NCBI GenBank assembly: GCA_958450365.1
Contig: CAUEEP010000127.1
Span: 62,001 to 126,000, forward strand
Origin: Mesorhabditis belari
Lineage: Eukaryota > Nematoda > Chromadorea > Rhabditida > Rhabditidae
Direction of reading: 5' to 3'
Length of the DNA: 64,000 nucleotides
In this document: in pieces, positions 1 through 13,690 of the stretch
How the letters are laid out: each line of letters starts with the position of its first letter
How positions within the stretch are numbered: the stretch's first letter is position 1
Position numbers and translations under genes: made by a program
Notes under the pieces: model-generated
Told to the model about the DNA's origin: nothing
The model's database searches: none
Seen by the model: the letters and a program-made list of their open reading frames with translations, nothing else

Positions 1-214
1 CAAAGTCGAGAAATTGCCACGATTCTAAAGAAACGCCTACTTTCTCCTACTTTTTCCTACTTTTTCTGCAATCTTGTTTAACAAAACGGTGCCAAATCAT
101 GTCTTTCCACTCGTTTTTCCACACAAAAATTGTCCTATCATTGTAAAGTGCCTGTAAATAGTGAATAAATATGATTAGCTTTCAAATTTTGCACTAAATT
201 ATGACAGTTACAGA

Positions 215-397
215 TACCGTATTTTCTCTAATAGTAGTGCACCCCGCCGAGCCGAGTTGATGACTATTTTACGGTTTCCAAGCTTTTCCAGAAGCTCAAC
301 ACTCTAATCATCGTCAAGATCTCATCGTCAGCTACATTTTCCGACCGCACATCGATAGGTTCTGATACGCGCTTTTCGAGATTTCGAGCAATTTAAG
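215..397. repeat. MITE-like repeat, truncated copy 1
   Basis: Begins with TACCGTATTTTCTCTAATAG and is almost identical over about 180 bp to 620-803. It breaks off in the segment GAGCAATTTAAG before the right inverted terminus seen in the second copy. The two copies are direct repeats about 220 bp apart. No coding capacity is evident. The stretch before it (1-214) shows nothing recognisable. Confidence 0.7.
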
Positions 398-619
398 CGA
401 AGCGGGAATTAGGGAAAGCAATGAACCGAAAGTTGCGTTTTGGCTAAACATAACCCAAGTTTTGTTGATTGATCGAGTTTTTAACGTTAGCTGAGCTAAG
501 AATCTTTTAGCTGAACTGAGCTAAGAATTTGCTACTTAAGCCCCGCTCTTTTTTAAAAATAGACCCAAAAGTCAGATTCTCCATAGCCGAAAGCCCCTGG
601 GAGCGCGAGCAAAGCTGAA

Positions 620-841
620 TACCGTATTTTCTCTAATAGTAGTGTGCACCCCGGTGAGCCGAGTTGGTGACGATTTTACGGTTTCCAAGCTTTCCCAGAA
701 GCTCAACACTCTAATCATCATCAAGATCTCATCGTCAGCTACATTTTCCGGCCGCACATCGATAGGTTCTGATAAGCGGTTCTCGAGATTTCGAGCAATT
801 TAGGCAACGCTCAGGGCGCACTACTATTAAAGAGAATAGCA
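620..841. mobile_element. MITE-like element with short inverted ends, copy 2
   Basis: The left end reads TATTTTCTCTAATAGTAGTG and the right end CACTACTATTAAAGAGAATA, which are imperfect inverted repeats of about 20 bp. At about 220 bp with no ORF it fits a non-autonomous DNA transposon. A related degenerate end (TACCGTATTTCTTCGAATAG) lies near 1065. The remaining DNA up to 1,970 is AT-rich and shows only a run of related short words (GGCGCAAATGATACG-like) near 1550-1640. Confidence 0.6.
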
Positions 842-1959
842 CCCGATGCTAGCAAAAGTGTCAAATTATTTGCGCCATGTATCATTTGGGTTTCCGGACA
901 AAAGTCCCCCGAGCTCAATTTTGTAGATTTTTTTGCTAACTTGCCAAAATTTTGTGCTTTTTAGCTATTTTTATTTATTTCCATTATCTTTATTGCAGTT
1001 TATCTTCTTCTATTCGCCATGACAGTCGTTTACATGCCTACAATCTTAGCAAACTAGCAAAAAATACCGTATTTCTTCGAATAGAAGACCGGGTAAAGAG
1101 TATCATCACGTACTCCTGCGTAGCAGCCCTTTTTAAAATTTCTTTTCTGCATAAAAGCTTTCAATGAAGTGCTATAGAACTGGAAAATGGCTCAAAAATC
1201 TGTTAGCTCATGTGGTATCAGGGGTTTTTAGTCTGGGAATCTATCATTTGCGCCAAATGAGCTTTTTTTTTCAAAAACACTTGAATCACTCACAAGAATT
1301 AGTTGATTTTGTACTTGATTGACAAAAATTAGAGTATTTTGATAGATTGTTAGCTATAACGATCGTGCAAATTAGCTGTTTTCGACTTTAAAGAAGCGTT
1401 TATCAAAAAAACAACAGTAACAAAACATTAGCAAACAAAAACCTATGTAACACATAGGTTTTTAACCTATGTAACACAACAATTGTAAAATGTGAACCGT
1501 GTGAACAAATGTGAGTGGTTCAAGTGCTTTTGAAAAAAAGCTCATTTGTCGCAAATGATACGAGGCGCAAGTGACAAGCGGCGCAAAAATTTTGGGCGCA
1601 AACGATACGCGGCAAAAATTTTAGGCCCAAATGAAATTGGCACAAAAAACGTGGCGCTAGCACCTCTAAAGCAAATTTCTTAAAATATGGCAGCACTACT
1701 TAACTTAAGTAACTTACTTACTTAAGATGAGTAAATTTAAGTCAACTAAAGCTTTGATAACTGCAAATTTGTTTGTTTTGTGCAAGTTTTTAGACTCCCC
1801 TTGGTCTCGTTAACGCCTACGCGTTGCGCCTATCGACCCTTAAAGGCTTCGCGGGCAAATAGCCAGTTGCAAGAATTTCATGTCAATTCCCTCTCCCGCA
1901 CTATTTGAACCCTTAATGTTTTTGTTTCTTTCGAAGTTTTTTTTAGTCGTCCAATTATT

Positions 1960-1978
1960 TTTTTCATTTTCTAGAGTC
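1960..1978 (+). promoter_or_regulatory. Probable trans-splice or 5' splice acceptor ahead of the set-2 start
   Basis: A pyrimidine-rich run ending in TTTTTCATTTTCTAG lies about 24 bp upstream of the ATG at 1997. In nematodes such a site directly upstream of the first codon is typical of spliced-leader addition. A cis-spliced 5' UTR intron would look the same, so this is inference from position and motif. Confidence 0.4.
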
Positions 1979-1996
1979 GATGGATTGATCGAGACA

Positions 1997-4900
1997 ATGG
2001 CTTCAACAGAAACAGGATGTCAGCAAACGCCATCGAGTTCCCGGTACTCAAACGGAGCCTCATCATCGGCCGCCTCGGTACAACAACGACAGATCATAAA
2101 AACGCCTAGGGGTTTGATTTTGTGATATATCTAGGGGTAAAATAAGTATATATAATGTAATTTCGTAAGCAACTTTACGATATTGATATTATACAGCAAA
2201 ATTATCGGTACTTTGGTGGTTGGGGGGCCACTTTTGGCTTGCTTAGTTGAATCTAGTGTTTTGAGCGGTTTGTGTCGATACTTTTCTTTTATTCCGGGCT
2301 AATGCTGAAGCGATTGGTGCTAATTTAAGCACGTTTTTGATAATCCTATTCGATGATTTGCCCTGTGTCCTAGCCTGCTATACTTTGACCACCGAACGTT
2401 ATCTCAAAGCTGATTACACTTGAAAAGCTGCAACACTAAATTGAAAGATGTTGGAAACACTCTAAAATTAGCACTAATCGCTTTAGCATATCTAATTACC
2501 ACGGGATAGAAGAAAAGTATCAAAACGAACCGCTCAAAACACTAGATTCGACGAAGCCAGGTCAAAGCGGCTTCTTCCAACCACCAAAGCACCAAATTAT
2601 CTATACGTGGTACCTAATTTTAAACATTTCAGTCATAAATCAATTCTACAAGCTCGTCTCCGACCCGCAGCTGAAAGGAGGGCGAAAGCAACTTTATCGA
2701 ACGTTGGGCAAAGTGATCTCGACGAATCCGGAAGATGAAAAGGTAAAAATTTAAAGCTAAAGTTATTATATGCAAATCTCTATGAAAGTATGCTTGTAGA
2801 ATTGTGGAGAGGTTCAACTTTACTTACACATTTGAGTAGACTTTTTTATTTCTAGTACAACTGGAAACCGACGGATGGCCATTATGATCGACGACATCGA
2901 AAGAATCGAGATCCACCAGAAGTTGTGATTCCAATATTTAAAGTTGGTTTTGGATTATTTTTATTTGTTTTTCAAAGTTAAAACAATTGAGGGCCTGTCA
3001 CCAAATTCTTGCGGAGTTCTTTATGTTCAAAGCTAGTTAACTTTAAGCTCCTTACCTCGAAACCGAAGATTTAAAGTTTTAAAAATTATCATGACTATTT
3101 TCAGATCGACGCAAACTATGTGACAACGCCGCCCCAACGTGAAGTATGCATATCGGGACTAAACGACAACATAAACGAGGAATTCTTAACAAAAACCGCC
3201 AAGTAACCTTTAAGATTTTATCGCAAAGCACAAACGTTTAAGCAAAATCGGTGAGCTTTTGAAAGTGCACGTCTACTACCATCCGGACACGCAGAAATAC
3301 TTAGGGGATTGCACTGCTTATTTTCAGGTTAGTTTCTTTTTTTTGCCTGTGACCAGATAGTTCAAATAATTCAAATAAATGATAGTTTTGTGGATTCAAA
3401 ACCTTGATTATTTAGAAGACCCTCGTCGGCGCTACAATTTTGCCAGGAATTCCACGGGAAATCTTTAATGGGCAACGTTCTCACATGTCTTCTTGATCCT
3501 TGGGGTATGAGCTTTAAAGTGATTTTTATAAAAGTTTTTTAGCGGCACTCGTTTCACAAAAGTTTGAGACTTCAACTTCACAACCTTGCCCGATTCCTCA
3601 TCATTTACGAGACATGGAAGAAAACCGATTGATGAGATTACGAGAAGAAATGCTGACTCAACAATCACCTCAAGGTATTTGATAACTTGAAGCTAGTTTT
3701 TTAACGTTTATTAGATTTTCGTGAAGATGATCAAAAGTCGGAGCCGATGGAGTTGGAGACCGGATCGATGGATTCACCAAAAAGTCCTTTGCGTGAGTAA
3801 TATTAAAAGAAAATTTTGTTGAGGTCAACGAATATTTTTTGTCCAAAGTCAAGAAAGTAACTATACAATTATTTCCTTACTAGCTAAAGTTTAGTTTCCT
3901 CCTTTCAACAAGAAGACCCAAGATCTCTACCTTTTGAGCCAAGTCCATCAAAAGCTGTTGCCGATCATCGAATCAACAATTTCTCTCATCAACAAGGTTC
4001 TCAACGAGTCACCCCACCATCAGAACGATTGGCGGATGATCGACCGAATAGTCGAATACATCAACTGCCTCCAAGTATCTCGCTTCCGACTGCAATGCCG
4101 CCAAAAGCACCACTAAGCCCCCATCATTATCCCACGAAAGGTTGGTGTTAAACTGATGAACAAGTTTTTTCTAAGAATTGTAACTCAGATTGCCTTTTTA
4201 GAAGAACTTCCTCAACTCAACTCGTCACGAGTGCTTTTTGAAGAGGCTTCGAGTAAACAACAGAAAAAGTTTGTTTCGGTTGTAAAAATGCAACTTCTAA
4301 GTTTTAGGGATAGTGGACGAAAAAGAAAACGGCATAACCGACATTCTTCATCGTCACCATCATTGAATGAAGAGAAGAAAGAGGAAATTTGGTAGCAATT
4401 TTAAGTTATTTCTTTTACAACAAAGTCTCAGGAGAGTCAAGCGGAAATACATCAAACGGGAAGAAGAGAGAACAGAGATTGTGAGCCGAGTGACAATAAC
4501 GAAAAAGAAAACGTGAGTTTCTTTTTAGTAACGATGTAATAAATAGTATCTTGATATTGTGTTGAAACTCTGTTTTTAGGGTAAAACGATCACTTTCACC
4601 AGTGGTTCCTGGAGCAGAAGCGGTTTCGGATTCGTCATCTTCAAGCAGTTCTGACGAGGAACAGCTGCATCGTGGCCTTAAGACTTTGTTGGATGATAAA
4701 CGATGGTTTAAGAGAAAAGAAAGAAGTCGAGAAGATACCAGCGAGCATGCACGGTTAGTTGTTGATTGATAGTTGATGTATATTTTTAAGGTGACCTTTA
4801 TACTATAACTTGCAAAATTATCATTGAATTTTAGTGGCACACACCATTGGACGAGTTCGGATTCGGAAAGTGATGAAGCGAATAATAAAAGAAGAAATCG

Positions 4901-7900
4901 AGGAAAGAAGAACTCAAAACGACCGAAAAACCGAGCCGATTCATCGCGAGAAAGAGCGGAGTTCGAGAAGTCGCGGATATTCTAGACAAGATCATGCTCG
5001 AGTGGGTCTTTATTTAATGTATCAGGTTTATTACCATCACGTTCAGATTCTCGATCCATCACCAAACACATCGGTTGTCTGCTTTCTTCCCTCACAAACA
5101 ACTTTTGATGTTTCGAGTCTACCTCTACCACCCGGTGAGAAAAATGAATGTTTTGTTGCTATGTTGTTTTTGTTTTTACCAATAAATATTTTGCTTCTAG
5201 GCCCACCACCTCCATACTCTGCAATTCAACAAATACCGCCGGCATCAAAACCCGATGAACGAGTCCCATCAGTCGTTTTCCCAAGAGGTTGCTAAATCGT
5301 TATATGCCTTTTACTCAAACCTTTCAGTTCCCTATGTACCAGTTCCACTTCATATGGTTGATTTCTCTGTGCCACCGCCCACATTGAATGGAGTCATACC
5401 TCAGAGACCGCCACCTCCTGAAGTAATTTTTGTTATAAGAATACCCCAAAAGCTCTAAAAATATTATAAGTCTATAACATTGTCTGATTGAAGCTGAAAA
5501 GAGTATATAAAATAATAAACTGCTTTTAGAGTGTCACCGACGCACCAAAAGTCTATCAAAGAATCGAAGAAATTGCCGGGAGAAGTTATGTAGACGAAAC
5601 ATTGCCGCCCCCTTCAAAACCAAAAGTGAGTTTTGATTTGTTTTTACTAATTAAGAAAAATTTAGGAAAGTCTATCAGAACGATTGAGTTCCTTGTTTAA
5701 ACTTGATATCGCTAGCACATCCATTTCCGAACAGTCCCGAGCCACCAGTGACCCCGGTGAAGCCGAAAGTTCATGAGTGAGGTTTTAAAGATTAGACATC
5801 TTAGTTGTGAAGTAAACCATTTATAAATTGATAAATATTGAATTTTAGATCACCGAGCAAACCGCTACTACAAGTGAAAGAAGAACCGACGAAACGAGGA
5901 AATTACAAGGACAGCTATGCGATCGATTTGAATAAAGTGAAACCGCCGGTTGAACGAGAAGAAAAACCAAATGAGATGATTATTGTAAGTTGCTTTGAAT
6001 TTTTTTCTAGTAGATATGTTATAGGTGAAGTGCATAGGCATGGTTGGAAAAACATAATTTCAATTATAGGCAATGGCGACCGGTGATGCACTATCAAAAG
6101 CGGCGAATGATTTGGTCATAGCTGTTCATCGAGATTTAATGAAGATGTTCGAAGTAAGAAAAGATTACGATTGAAAAAAATACATTTTTAGAAAATTTCT
6201 GCTGATGTCTTCAATGAGTCACTAACAAGGAAGCGGCAAGAGATGGTGGGAGAGAAATAAACAGAAGGTACTGTCAAAGCTTGAATGCAAAAACTTTTCT
6301 ATTTAGGCACTGGAGTCTCTCCGAGCGACGATTGGCTCAGAAGATAAGGACAAAAACGAGAGCTTATTGAGTGCTTATGTGAGTTCATAACGATAATTTT
6401 ATGAATTTCAAGCTTTTTTCAGATTAGCCCGGTAAAATTGCAGAACAATGACTTTTCAATGCCAAAGATGCCAAGTTTCCGAATGGTTGGACCATTTTGT
6501 TACGCGTTTAATTAGCGTTTAATTATTTTAGAAGAAAGTTAGTCAAGACTTTGAAGAACCTGCCCCGACTTTACCGCACTCAAGCTCAACGTCATCACGA
6601 GATAATGACTCGGATTCGGTCACAACAAAGTAAATATTTTTCTATTCATATTTTGCTTACAAATTACTTTTCAGAGCTGATGAGGATTATAATAGCGATT
6701 TGACGCAGGTGGATTCTGAATCCGAATCGATTGACTCTTCAACGGCTTCTTCTTGGTATAGAATTCTTGAAGTTTATGATTTCAAGGTCTTTTTAGTTTC
6801 ACCAAATCAAAAGCGAGTCCTCTTCCCGAAAGCGAAGGTAGTATTTGGTGGCTAAAAACGTTTAAAAATCTAAAATTTTAGAACTGAAACGTGATGCCAA
6901 ACTTGCAACACTTGCCCGAATTTTGCATGAAAAGGTAAATTTCGGCTTTAAGAAAAAGGTCTTTCATGGCAAGAATTTCTTGCCAAAGAGTAGGATGTGT
7001 TTAAGCGAGTCCTCAAGCCTCTCTTTTAACTCAAACTTACCAAACAACCATAAAAGCAGAAAAATCAACTAAAAATCTAACCAAAGAATTTTACCTTCAA
7101 ATGTTTTCATCACCGAATTTTGCTATAAAGTGGCCTATCAAAGCCATGAAGGATCTAAATATAAATTGACGATAAGGCTCATAAAAGCCAAATAAATTAC
7201 AGGACCTCACGAGATCCCCGGCCTCGATTGCTGACGAGGAGACTACGGAAATGGGATTGCTAGTTGTGAAAGAAACCGACGACGACACTTGCTCGAGGGT
7301 TCGTCCATTTGTCTTCCTGCAGGCAGAGTTGACCCAATGACTTCTTCATCGATGAGAGTACGTGGAGCTGGACTCGATCGCTACGATGCGCGCCTACTCG
7401 ATCACTGTTACCCCTGTGACCTCGGGAAAACACGAGAGCTGGCCCTTCCGCCGCCCAATTGGACTCCACAGGGCGGGAAAACCCTTACAGAAGCGGCCAC
7501 GATTCCCCTGGGCAGGGTAGAGTTTTGTGGAAATCGTTGTCGCGGAGTTAAGATCACAAATCAATCGCAAATTGACCGGAATATCAGAAAGATCCCCATT
7601 TTAACTTTTCGACGCTGGAATAGAGCTTCAAAATTTAGCACTAACTAACTATTGAATTTTTGTACATGGGCTGAGGCTATTGGGTTTTCGGTACTCACAC
7701 ACTGTAAACGGGTCATCGATTGAAAATTTTGTGTCCAATTGATCTGCGTCGATGATATATTCCTTATATTTTAGCCCTCCTCAACTACATCTGCACCTAC
7801 CAAAAAGAAAAACGCCAAGGCGACCCGACTCGAGAAAGAGCTTAACGGTTAGTTTTTTAAAATAGATATTATTTGGATCAATGTTAAAGATATAAAGCTA

Positions 7901-9670
7901 AATTTAGCTTTACTACCGCCGGCGGTCAACAAGAAGGATCTACGAGCGGAAACTCCCGAGGCGCAACGACCGAAGAAAATTCAGAAGAAATTCACCAAAC
8001 GAACACTTGAAACCGAGCGACAAATCACCGAGAATCTGGTTTGTGCTTATGTTACTGCAGTAAATGAGTAAAAGACTTGTAAAATTGGTTGATTTTTTAA
8101 ATTTTAATGGTTGATTTTTAGGTTTTGCTAGACACCGAGGACCAGGAGTATCTGAGAAAATCGTTGGCTTTGAAACAAGCAGAAAGAGAGGTCAGCGGAT
8201 TGTTAATTTAAAATCACACTGGAATTTAGGAGCCGAAAAACTTCTCGGAATTTGGCGAACACCACTATCGAGCATCGACATCTCAGGACTATTACGTGCC
8301 GTTTGTGCCCTGTGAAACCGTGGCCACTCCGCGAATATTGGTGAGTAAAAAGTTTTGATGGGTACTTTAAGATTCAATTATTTTCTCTTTAGGATGTACC
8401 GACAAAAATCAACGGTCTCGAGTTGCACTATGACGACAGAACACTGGCTGGTGTGCGACCGGTGGATGAGGGGTGTGCGAAAATTAGGGTAAGGAATTTT
8501 TTAAAAATCTGCAGCCTTTTCGAGGTCGCCAATTGAATTAGTACTTTTTGATTGAGAAATTTTGGTTTTAAAGTCGTATTAAATCTGATCATTTAGCCTT
8601 ATCAAAAGTTGACGATCAAAGAGAAGAGGAGTTTGATTCGACGCCCCGATGGAATATCAGACCTCCGAATGGATATCAGTCAACAGGTATTTTTTTGGAG
8701 GTAAATTTAGTGCAGATATGAATATGAATAAGTAATTGCGTTATTTATATGCAATTTTTTTTCAGGATGAAATCGCGATGCGACACCAGGCGCTGATGTC
8801 ACGTGAACAGAAACAGCTGGCGCGGAAGCTTCTCGCTGACACAAATTCCGAACTTTTCAAGGCCAATCAATTACGGGTTTGTTAGTCATGCAGCTTTTGA
8901 GATGATTTTAGCCTTAACGTTGACTATTTTCATTCTTTAGTACCGAAAGAAGATGATCAAATTTGCGAGGTCAAAGATTCACGGATGGGGACTCTATGCA
9001 ATGGAGACAATAGCACCTGATGATATGATTGTTGAATATATCGGACAAAAGGTAATTTTAGTGTCGTACACTCATACCATTTATCTGTTCAGATTCGATC
9101 GTCGGTTTGCGAAGAACGAGAGGTGGCCTATCAGAAACGAGGCATGGGTGACAGCTATCTCTTCCGGGTTGATGAAAATGAGGTGGACAATTGATTTGTA
9201 CTTGTTTAAAGAGTAATTTTTGTTGGATTTATTCAAAATAAAAATCTTATTCAATCGATTTAGGTGATTGATGCGACTCAGAAAGGAAACGTGGCCCGTT
9301 TCATCAATCATTCGTGTTCTCCGGTAAGTTAAGAGTGGTTAAGCGTTGTTTACAGATTTTTCCAGAATTGCTATGCACGAGTGGTGACCGTTGATGGGGA
9401 TAAACGAATTGTTATCTACAGTAAAGTGAGTATACTAACCTTTGGTTTTAATCAATCTAATGAGTAAATTAATGTGTCATAGACAGTGATTACGGTAGCT
9501 TTGCTAAAGTGCACCCTTTAAAAAGGCTCAAGCTAAATTTTCAATGTCATTCTTTTCAGGGTCTGATCAACAAAGGAGACGAGATCACCTATGATTACAA
9601 ATTCCCGATAGAGGACAACAAACAGGAGTGCCTGTGTGGAGCGCCGAATTGTCGAGGCACACTTAACTAA
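1997..9670 (+). CDS. set-2: SET1/COMPASS-type histone H3K4 methyltransferase (multi-exon)
   Basis: Nuclear enzyme that methylates histone H3 lysine 4 as the catalytic subunit of a SET1/COMPASS complex. The first exon starts at ATG 1997 ([12 protein letters not shown]). Next comes the SET1 N-terminal segment ([20 protein letters not shown], from about 2636), then an RRM across exons at about 3100-3500 ([33 protein letters not shown]). The middle is a long low-complexity region rich in Ser, Pro and charged residues (3.6-7.3 kb). At the C end come an N-SET segment (about 8390-8880), the SET domain ([59 protein letters not shown]) and the post-SET CxCxxxxC ([14 protein letters not shown]), stop TAA at 9668-9670. 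The catalytic NHSCSPNC and EITYDY motifs are intact. Introns are mostly 40-120 bp. Exon boundaries at about 6.9-7.8 kb are unsure. The combination of RRM, N-SET and SET is diagnostic of SET1; the ortholog name follows C. elegans set-2. Confidence 0.92.
2196..2603. repeat. Foldback element in set-2 intron 1
   Basis: The ends are long inverted repeats. The left arm (about 2196-2325: CTTTGGTGGTTGG, then CTAGTGTTTTGAGCGGTTTG) is complementary to the right arm (about 2468-2603: GAACCGCTCAAAACACTAGA, then CCAACCACCAAAGCACC). The arms are about 130 bp and the loop about 140 bp. It lies wholly within the first intron, so splicing removes it. Confidence 0.75.
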
Positions 9671-10690
9671 TATGTCCAACCTAATTCTTATTGCTTGTAT
9701 TTGTTCGTTTATTGACTGATTTATTGGGCCACAAAATGTGCGTCTTTTTCTTTGTGTGTAAAATTCACTGAACTGGTAAGTAAGAGAAGTTTGTTTTTGA
9801 GGTAATAAATATTTCAAAGCTCTGGATTGTTAAACGTGGAATGGGTTTGGCAAAACATACGCAAGTACTGTAGTATCAAAATTTGCATAATGGACATATC
9901 GATATCGCCAAGACCAGTTCCCAAAAAAACATTTTGTCAGCCAACAAAGAAATGGCAAACAAAATGACTTTCGGTAAAGGGCTTGGGGGTGGATTGGGAA
10001 GGGCACACAAATAATAAATGCGAATTTACAAAGTTCATGCAAACTCCCTGACATCACCCTGAACACTTGAGAGCCATCATAGCTCAACTAAACATTCTAA
10101 GCTATGATTGCTTTAAAATGTTCAGGGGAATACGGTAAAGCGTTGGGATGGGTTGAATGCAAATTTATAGGTGAATTTTGGCTACTTTTAGACTATTTCC
10201 TCAATGAGTAGAAGAATTGTCGGAAAAAAAATGTGAAAAGACCCTGATTAGAATCGTTTCTTTGATTGAATAGAAAGAAAAACACTTTGATCTTTTTTTG
10301 AAATGAATACGATCTTTTTTCGAGCAAAAAAACAAAAGCTATTCATTCAGCTGGAAATCAGAGTGGTGTTGCCCGCTTTTTTTTTAGAAAAATTTGATGA
10401 CTCATTGTGATAACCTAATAGAACTAATAGAATATCTTCATTACTGCTATAGGTTACGCGAATTTGATCATCCTTTAGAAATGGGGATAGTGTAATGGGT
10501 TATTGTTGTCGTCCTACTGTCAAAAAATCCGTTTTCTAAAACGTACCCCATTTCTTCAAAATATCGTAATCTTTTCTCATTTATTTAGTCTATTAACTAT
10601 ATTTATTTAATCTGTTAACTTTTTGTATCTTTCGATATCTTTTTATGAAATTTCACAGAATCAGACAAAAGTGAATAGATTGGATAAAAA
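9671..10690. other. Gene-poor spacer 3' of set-2
   Basis: About 1 kb of AT-rich DNA. The 3' UTR of set-2 probably ends near an AATAAA-like signal (AGGTAATAAATATTTC at about 9799-9814). Beyond that only scattered homopolymer runs are seen; no gene or repeat structure is supported. Confidence 0.4.
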
Positions 10691-10692
10691 TA

Positions 10693-10990
10693 AAGACAAG
10701 ATTACAATAGTTTAGACAAGATTACAATAGTTTAGACAAGGTTACGGTAGTTTAGACAAGGTTACAATAGTTTAGACAAGGTTACGGTAGTTTAGACAAG
10801 GTTACGGTAGTTTAGACAAGCTTACGGTAGTTTAGACAAGGTTACGGTAGTTTAGACAAGGTTACAATAGTTTAGACAAGATTACGGTAGTTTAGACAAG
10901 GTTACAATTGTTTAGACAAGGTTACGGTAGTTTAGACGAGGTTACGGTAGTTTAGACGAGGTTACGGTAGTTTAGACAAGGTTACGGTAG
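10693..10990. repeat. 20-bp minisatellite (GTTACGGTAGTTTAGACAAG)n
   Basis: About 15 head-to-tail copies of a 20-bp unit. Variants differ mainly at GGTTACGGTAG versus GGTTACAATAG or GATTACAATAG, and the last units carry GACGAG. There is no spacer or second repeat class, so it is not a CRISPR-like array. The TTACGGTAG core recurs throughout the window. Confidence 0.9.
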
Positions 10991-12687
10991 AAATGGGGCA
11001 CTTTTTAGGCAAAATTTGAGACTAAAGTTGTTAACCAACTAGCCGCCTGGATTACGGTATCAATATTTTGTGCGCTTGTGCTAACTTTTCCTGTAAACGA
11101 TACTGTTTTGACACGTGTCATCACTCACTTTTTTTCTCTCCGGTGTTGACACTCGACAAAACCGTACCGTATTCGGAAATTACTTATCTAGGAGAGATTT
11201 TACCATAGCACAGCATGAAAGCTTAGCCAAGAATAGAAATACGACTGAATAGAAATACGACTGAATAGAAATCCTATAGATATAGTACTGAATTACTGTA
11301 GTTGAGTCTGATACTTGCTATTAAAGAAGTTTTGAGCAGCGTCCTCGAGGTGACAACTTGACGGAATGAGCTTCTGGTCCCAATCGCCCGAAAGCTCGAC
11401 TTACAGTACCCCGAAAATGGGCGGAGTCTGGAGCGATGACTCGATCATCGTGTTCTTTTTAGAAATAGCAAATCTTAAAGAAAGAGAAATGCTCTGTGTG
11501 TTCCAGAAAGCTGTGAAAAGATGGCAAATGGTCGAATGAATGGGAAAATTCGCACAAAAACAGCGACACATCGATTTTGTGACAGCTTTCCGCTGGAGAA
11601 CTAGAATTTTGGGGAATTTTTGGTAAAAAGGGCTTAGATTGGGCTTAGATTGCTTTAGATTGGCTTAGATTTTCACAAATGGGTTTAGATTGACTATAAG
11701 TAGATTAGATTGGCTACGAATAGGCTATAAAAGTAAATTCTTAGGAAATATGTGAGGAAAAACTTCAAAATTCAAAATTTCTACCTTTTCCTATTTCTTG
11801 ACCTTTCTACCGTAATCCATGGTCGATCTCTAGTCTATGCTATGTCTACAGTAACCCCCTTAGATGCAGTCTTACCGTAAAGCCTAAATTAGAGTAAAGT
11901 ATTAGACGTACCGTACGTTGGCCTTCATACAGTAAACTTTTGATTAGACTTCTAATTACCTTACGCTTAAAAACTGAAAAAGCTAGACAAGCTAGATTTT
12001 TAGACAAATTATTGATCTAAATTTTTTGATTTACATATGTTTTTATGTTTTTGAGAGTGATTGAGAAGAATTGGTTACTTTTGCGAAATTTAATCCCTTT
12101 CACTTGAGCTTATTGCGCAATAGCACTTCTCAACAGCACTTCTCAACTCTTCTCCGAGTTGACTCTTTCAAAAACTTTACCAAAACCAAATCCCGATAAT
12201 CCTTTATGTGATTTATGTATTGAACTTCGGTATTATAATCTAAACAAAATGATTTCGAAAACGAACTTTTTTTCAAGCTTTTGCATATACTTTGCCCACT
12301 CGCAAACGCCCATTCTCTGGCACACTTGTGTGGTGGACTTTGTTTTTTTGTAAACAAATCCCTTCTGGCGCACTCGATTTCCGATTTTGCCTGCAAAATT
12401 ATGATCTTGGTTACAGTAATCGAGCCAAGTTTCAGACCCTGAGCCACTGTACTCCTACTGTATCTCATAACTCGATTACAGGAACGATCCTAACTTAGTA
12501 CCCTGGTTACCGTAGCGTTAACTAACTTAATGTTAAAGCTAAGAAGCGTAAAGAGCGAGCCTTGTAGGCTAAATCTACCATAACTCTAACCACCGTAACC
12601 CTAGACCTCACTCAGCTAAAGCGTGCCCGACTACCGTAACCCAAACCCGATTATTTATCTATAAAGCTCAAGTCTAGTATAGAGATT
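10991..12687. other. Gene-poor repeat-rich spacer
   Basis: Contains short degenerate repeats (GGGCTTAGATT-type near 11630-11720; GAATAGAAATACGACT near 11230-11260) and many CTACCGTAA/TTACGGTAG words. The few short ORFs have no recognisable motif and probably arise by chance. Confidence 0.4.
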
Positions 12688-12930
12688 GCGGGTTACTGTA
12701 GCTAGGAAAAGCTTTAGAGCTATTATTGTAGCTAGGGAATGTTTTAGAGTGGTTACGGTAGATAGGAAATGCTTTAGAGCGATTATTGTAGCTAGGAAAC
12801 GCTTTAGAGCGATTACGGTAGATAGGAAATGCTTTAGAGCGATTATTGTAGCTAGGAAACGCTTTAGAGCGATTACGGTAGATAGGAAATGCTTTAGAGC
12901 GGTTACAGTAGCAAGGAAGCGCCAAAAGCA
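12688..12930. repeat. 30/60-bp higher-order minisatellite
   Basis: Alternating 30-bp half-units, one with GATTATTGTAGCTAGGAAAC and one with GATTACGGTAGATAGGAAAT, each followed by GCTTTAGAGC. They form about four 60-bp higher-order units. Both strands stay open because the unit is divisible by three, giving two spurious repetitive ORFs. Confidence 0.9.
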
Positions 12931-13690
12931 ATTACTGTAGCTGGCATGACAATGACAATAAAGCCTAGAGGAAATCTACCGTAACCACTTTTCTATTTAG
13001 CACTAATTTTATTGATACCAAGCCATCAAACCAAACGGTTACGGTAGCTTGATTGTGAAATTTTCTCAAAAAGGTCGCCGTCTTCAAATGCGATCCTTCA
13101 CAAGTTTCTTTGAAACAAAGAAACAATTGTGTTTTCCTTTTGTTCATTATCTGTTTAGATTGAATATCTTTATAATCTAAACATCCAAAATCGAGTATTC
13201 AACTTTGTTTTTCTTTGCCGATCGGCGTTTTTCTTTGAAGATCTTTGAAGAGATGACCGTCTTTTGTCTTTTCTCTAATCAACCACATTTCTGAAAGTTT
13301 TCTCAACAAAACTCGAATGTTTCTAAAAATAACTCAAAATGTTTTGATTAACAACGCTTTTCAGTGAGAAATCCAGTCAAAGCATCGTGGAAATTGAATG
13401 GAATTGAGCAAAAACTTGCATATCCAAGATTTTCAAGTATTTTTGACTGAATAGCAATGATTCAAGAATGGATTTTTTATTAACCTCTAAAGCTATAATA
13501 GAATATTCAAAGAATTACTCTAAACAACTAGTAAAACGAGTTAAAGACTGTAGAAAGCAAGCAAGTACAGCTGTACACAGTTCGGTGCTTTGTGCTCTAG
13601 TAAACGCACAGCTTCTGGCAAACGGGAAACTTGAGTGTGCCAAGAAATGTGCGTTAATTGCTTTTTTTGAGAAAATAATTAGAAAATTTT

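Noticed and set aside
7289..7648. 119-codon ORF inside set-2 as a separate gene
   Set aside because: It lies between set-2 exons on the same strand and probably includes a set-2 exon in one of its frames; no independent start or domain is seen.
10693..10990. Array resembling a CRISPR by regular spacing
   Set aside because: Units are contiguous with no unique spacers and the context is eukaryotic; it is a minisatellite.
12674..12940. Repetitive ORFs on both strands (NRSKAFP / RKCFRAI type)
   Set aside because: They arise because the repeat unit is a multiple of three; no splice, start context or domain supports them.
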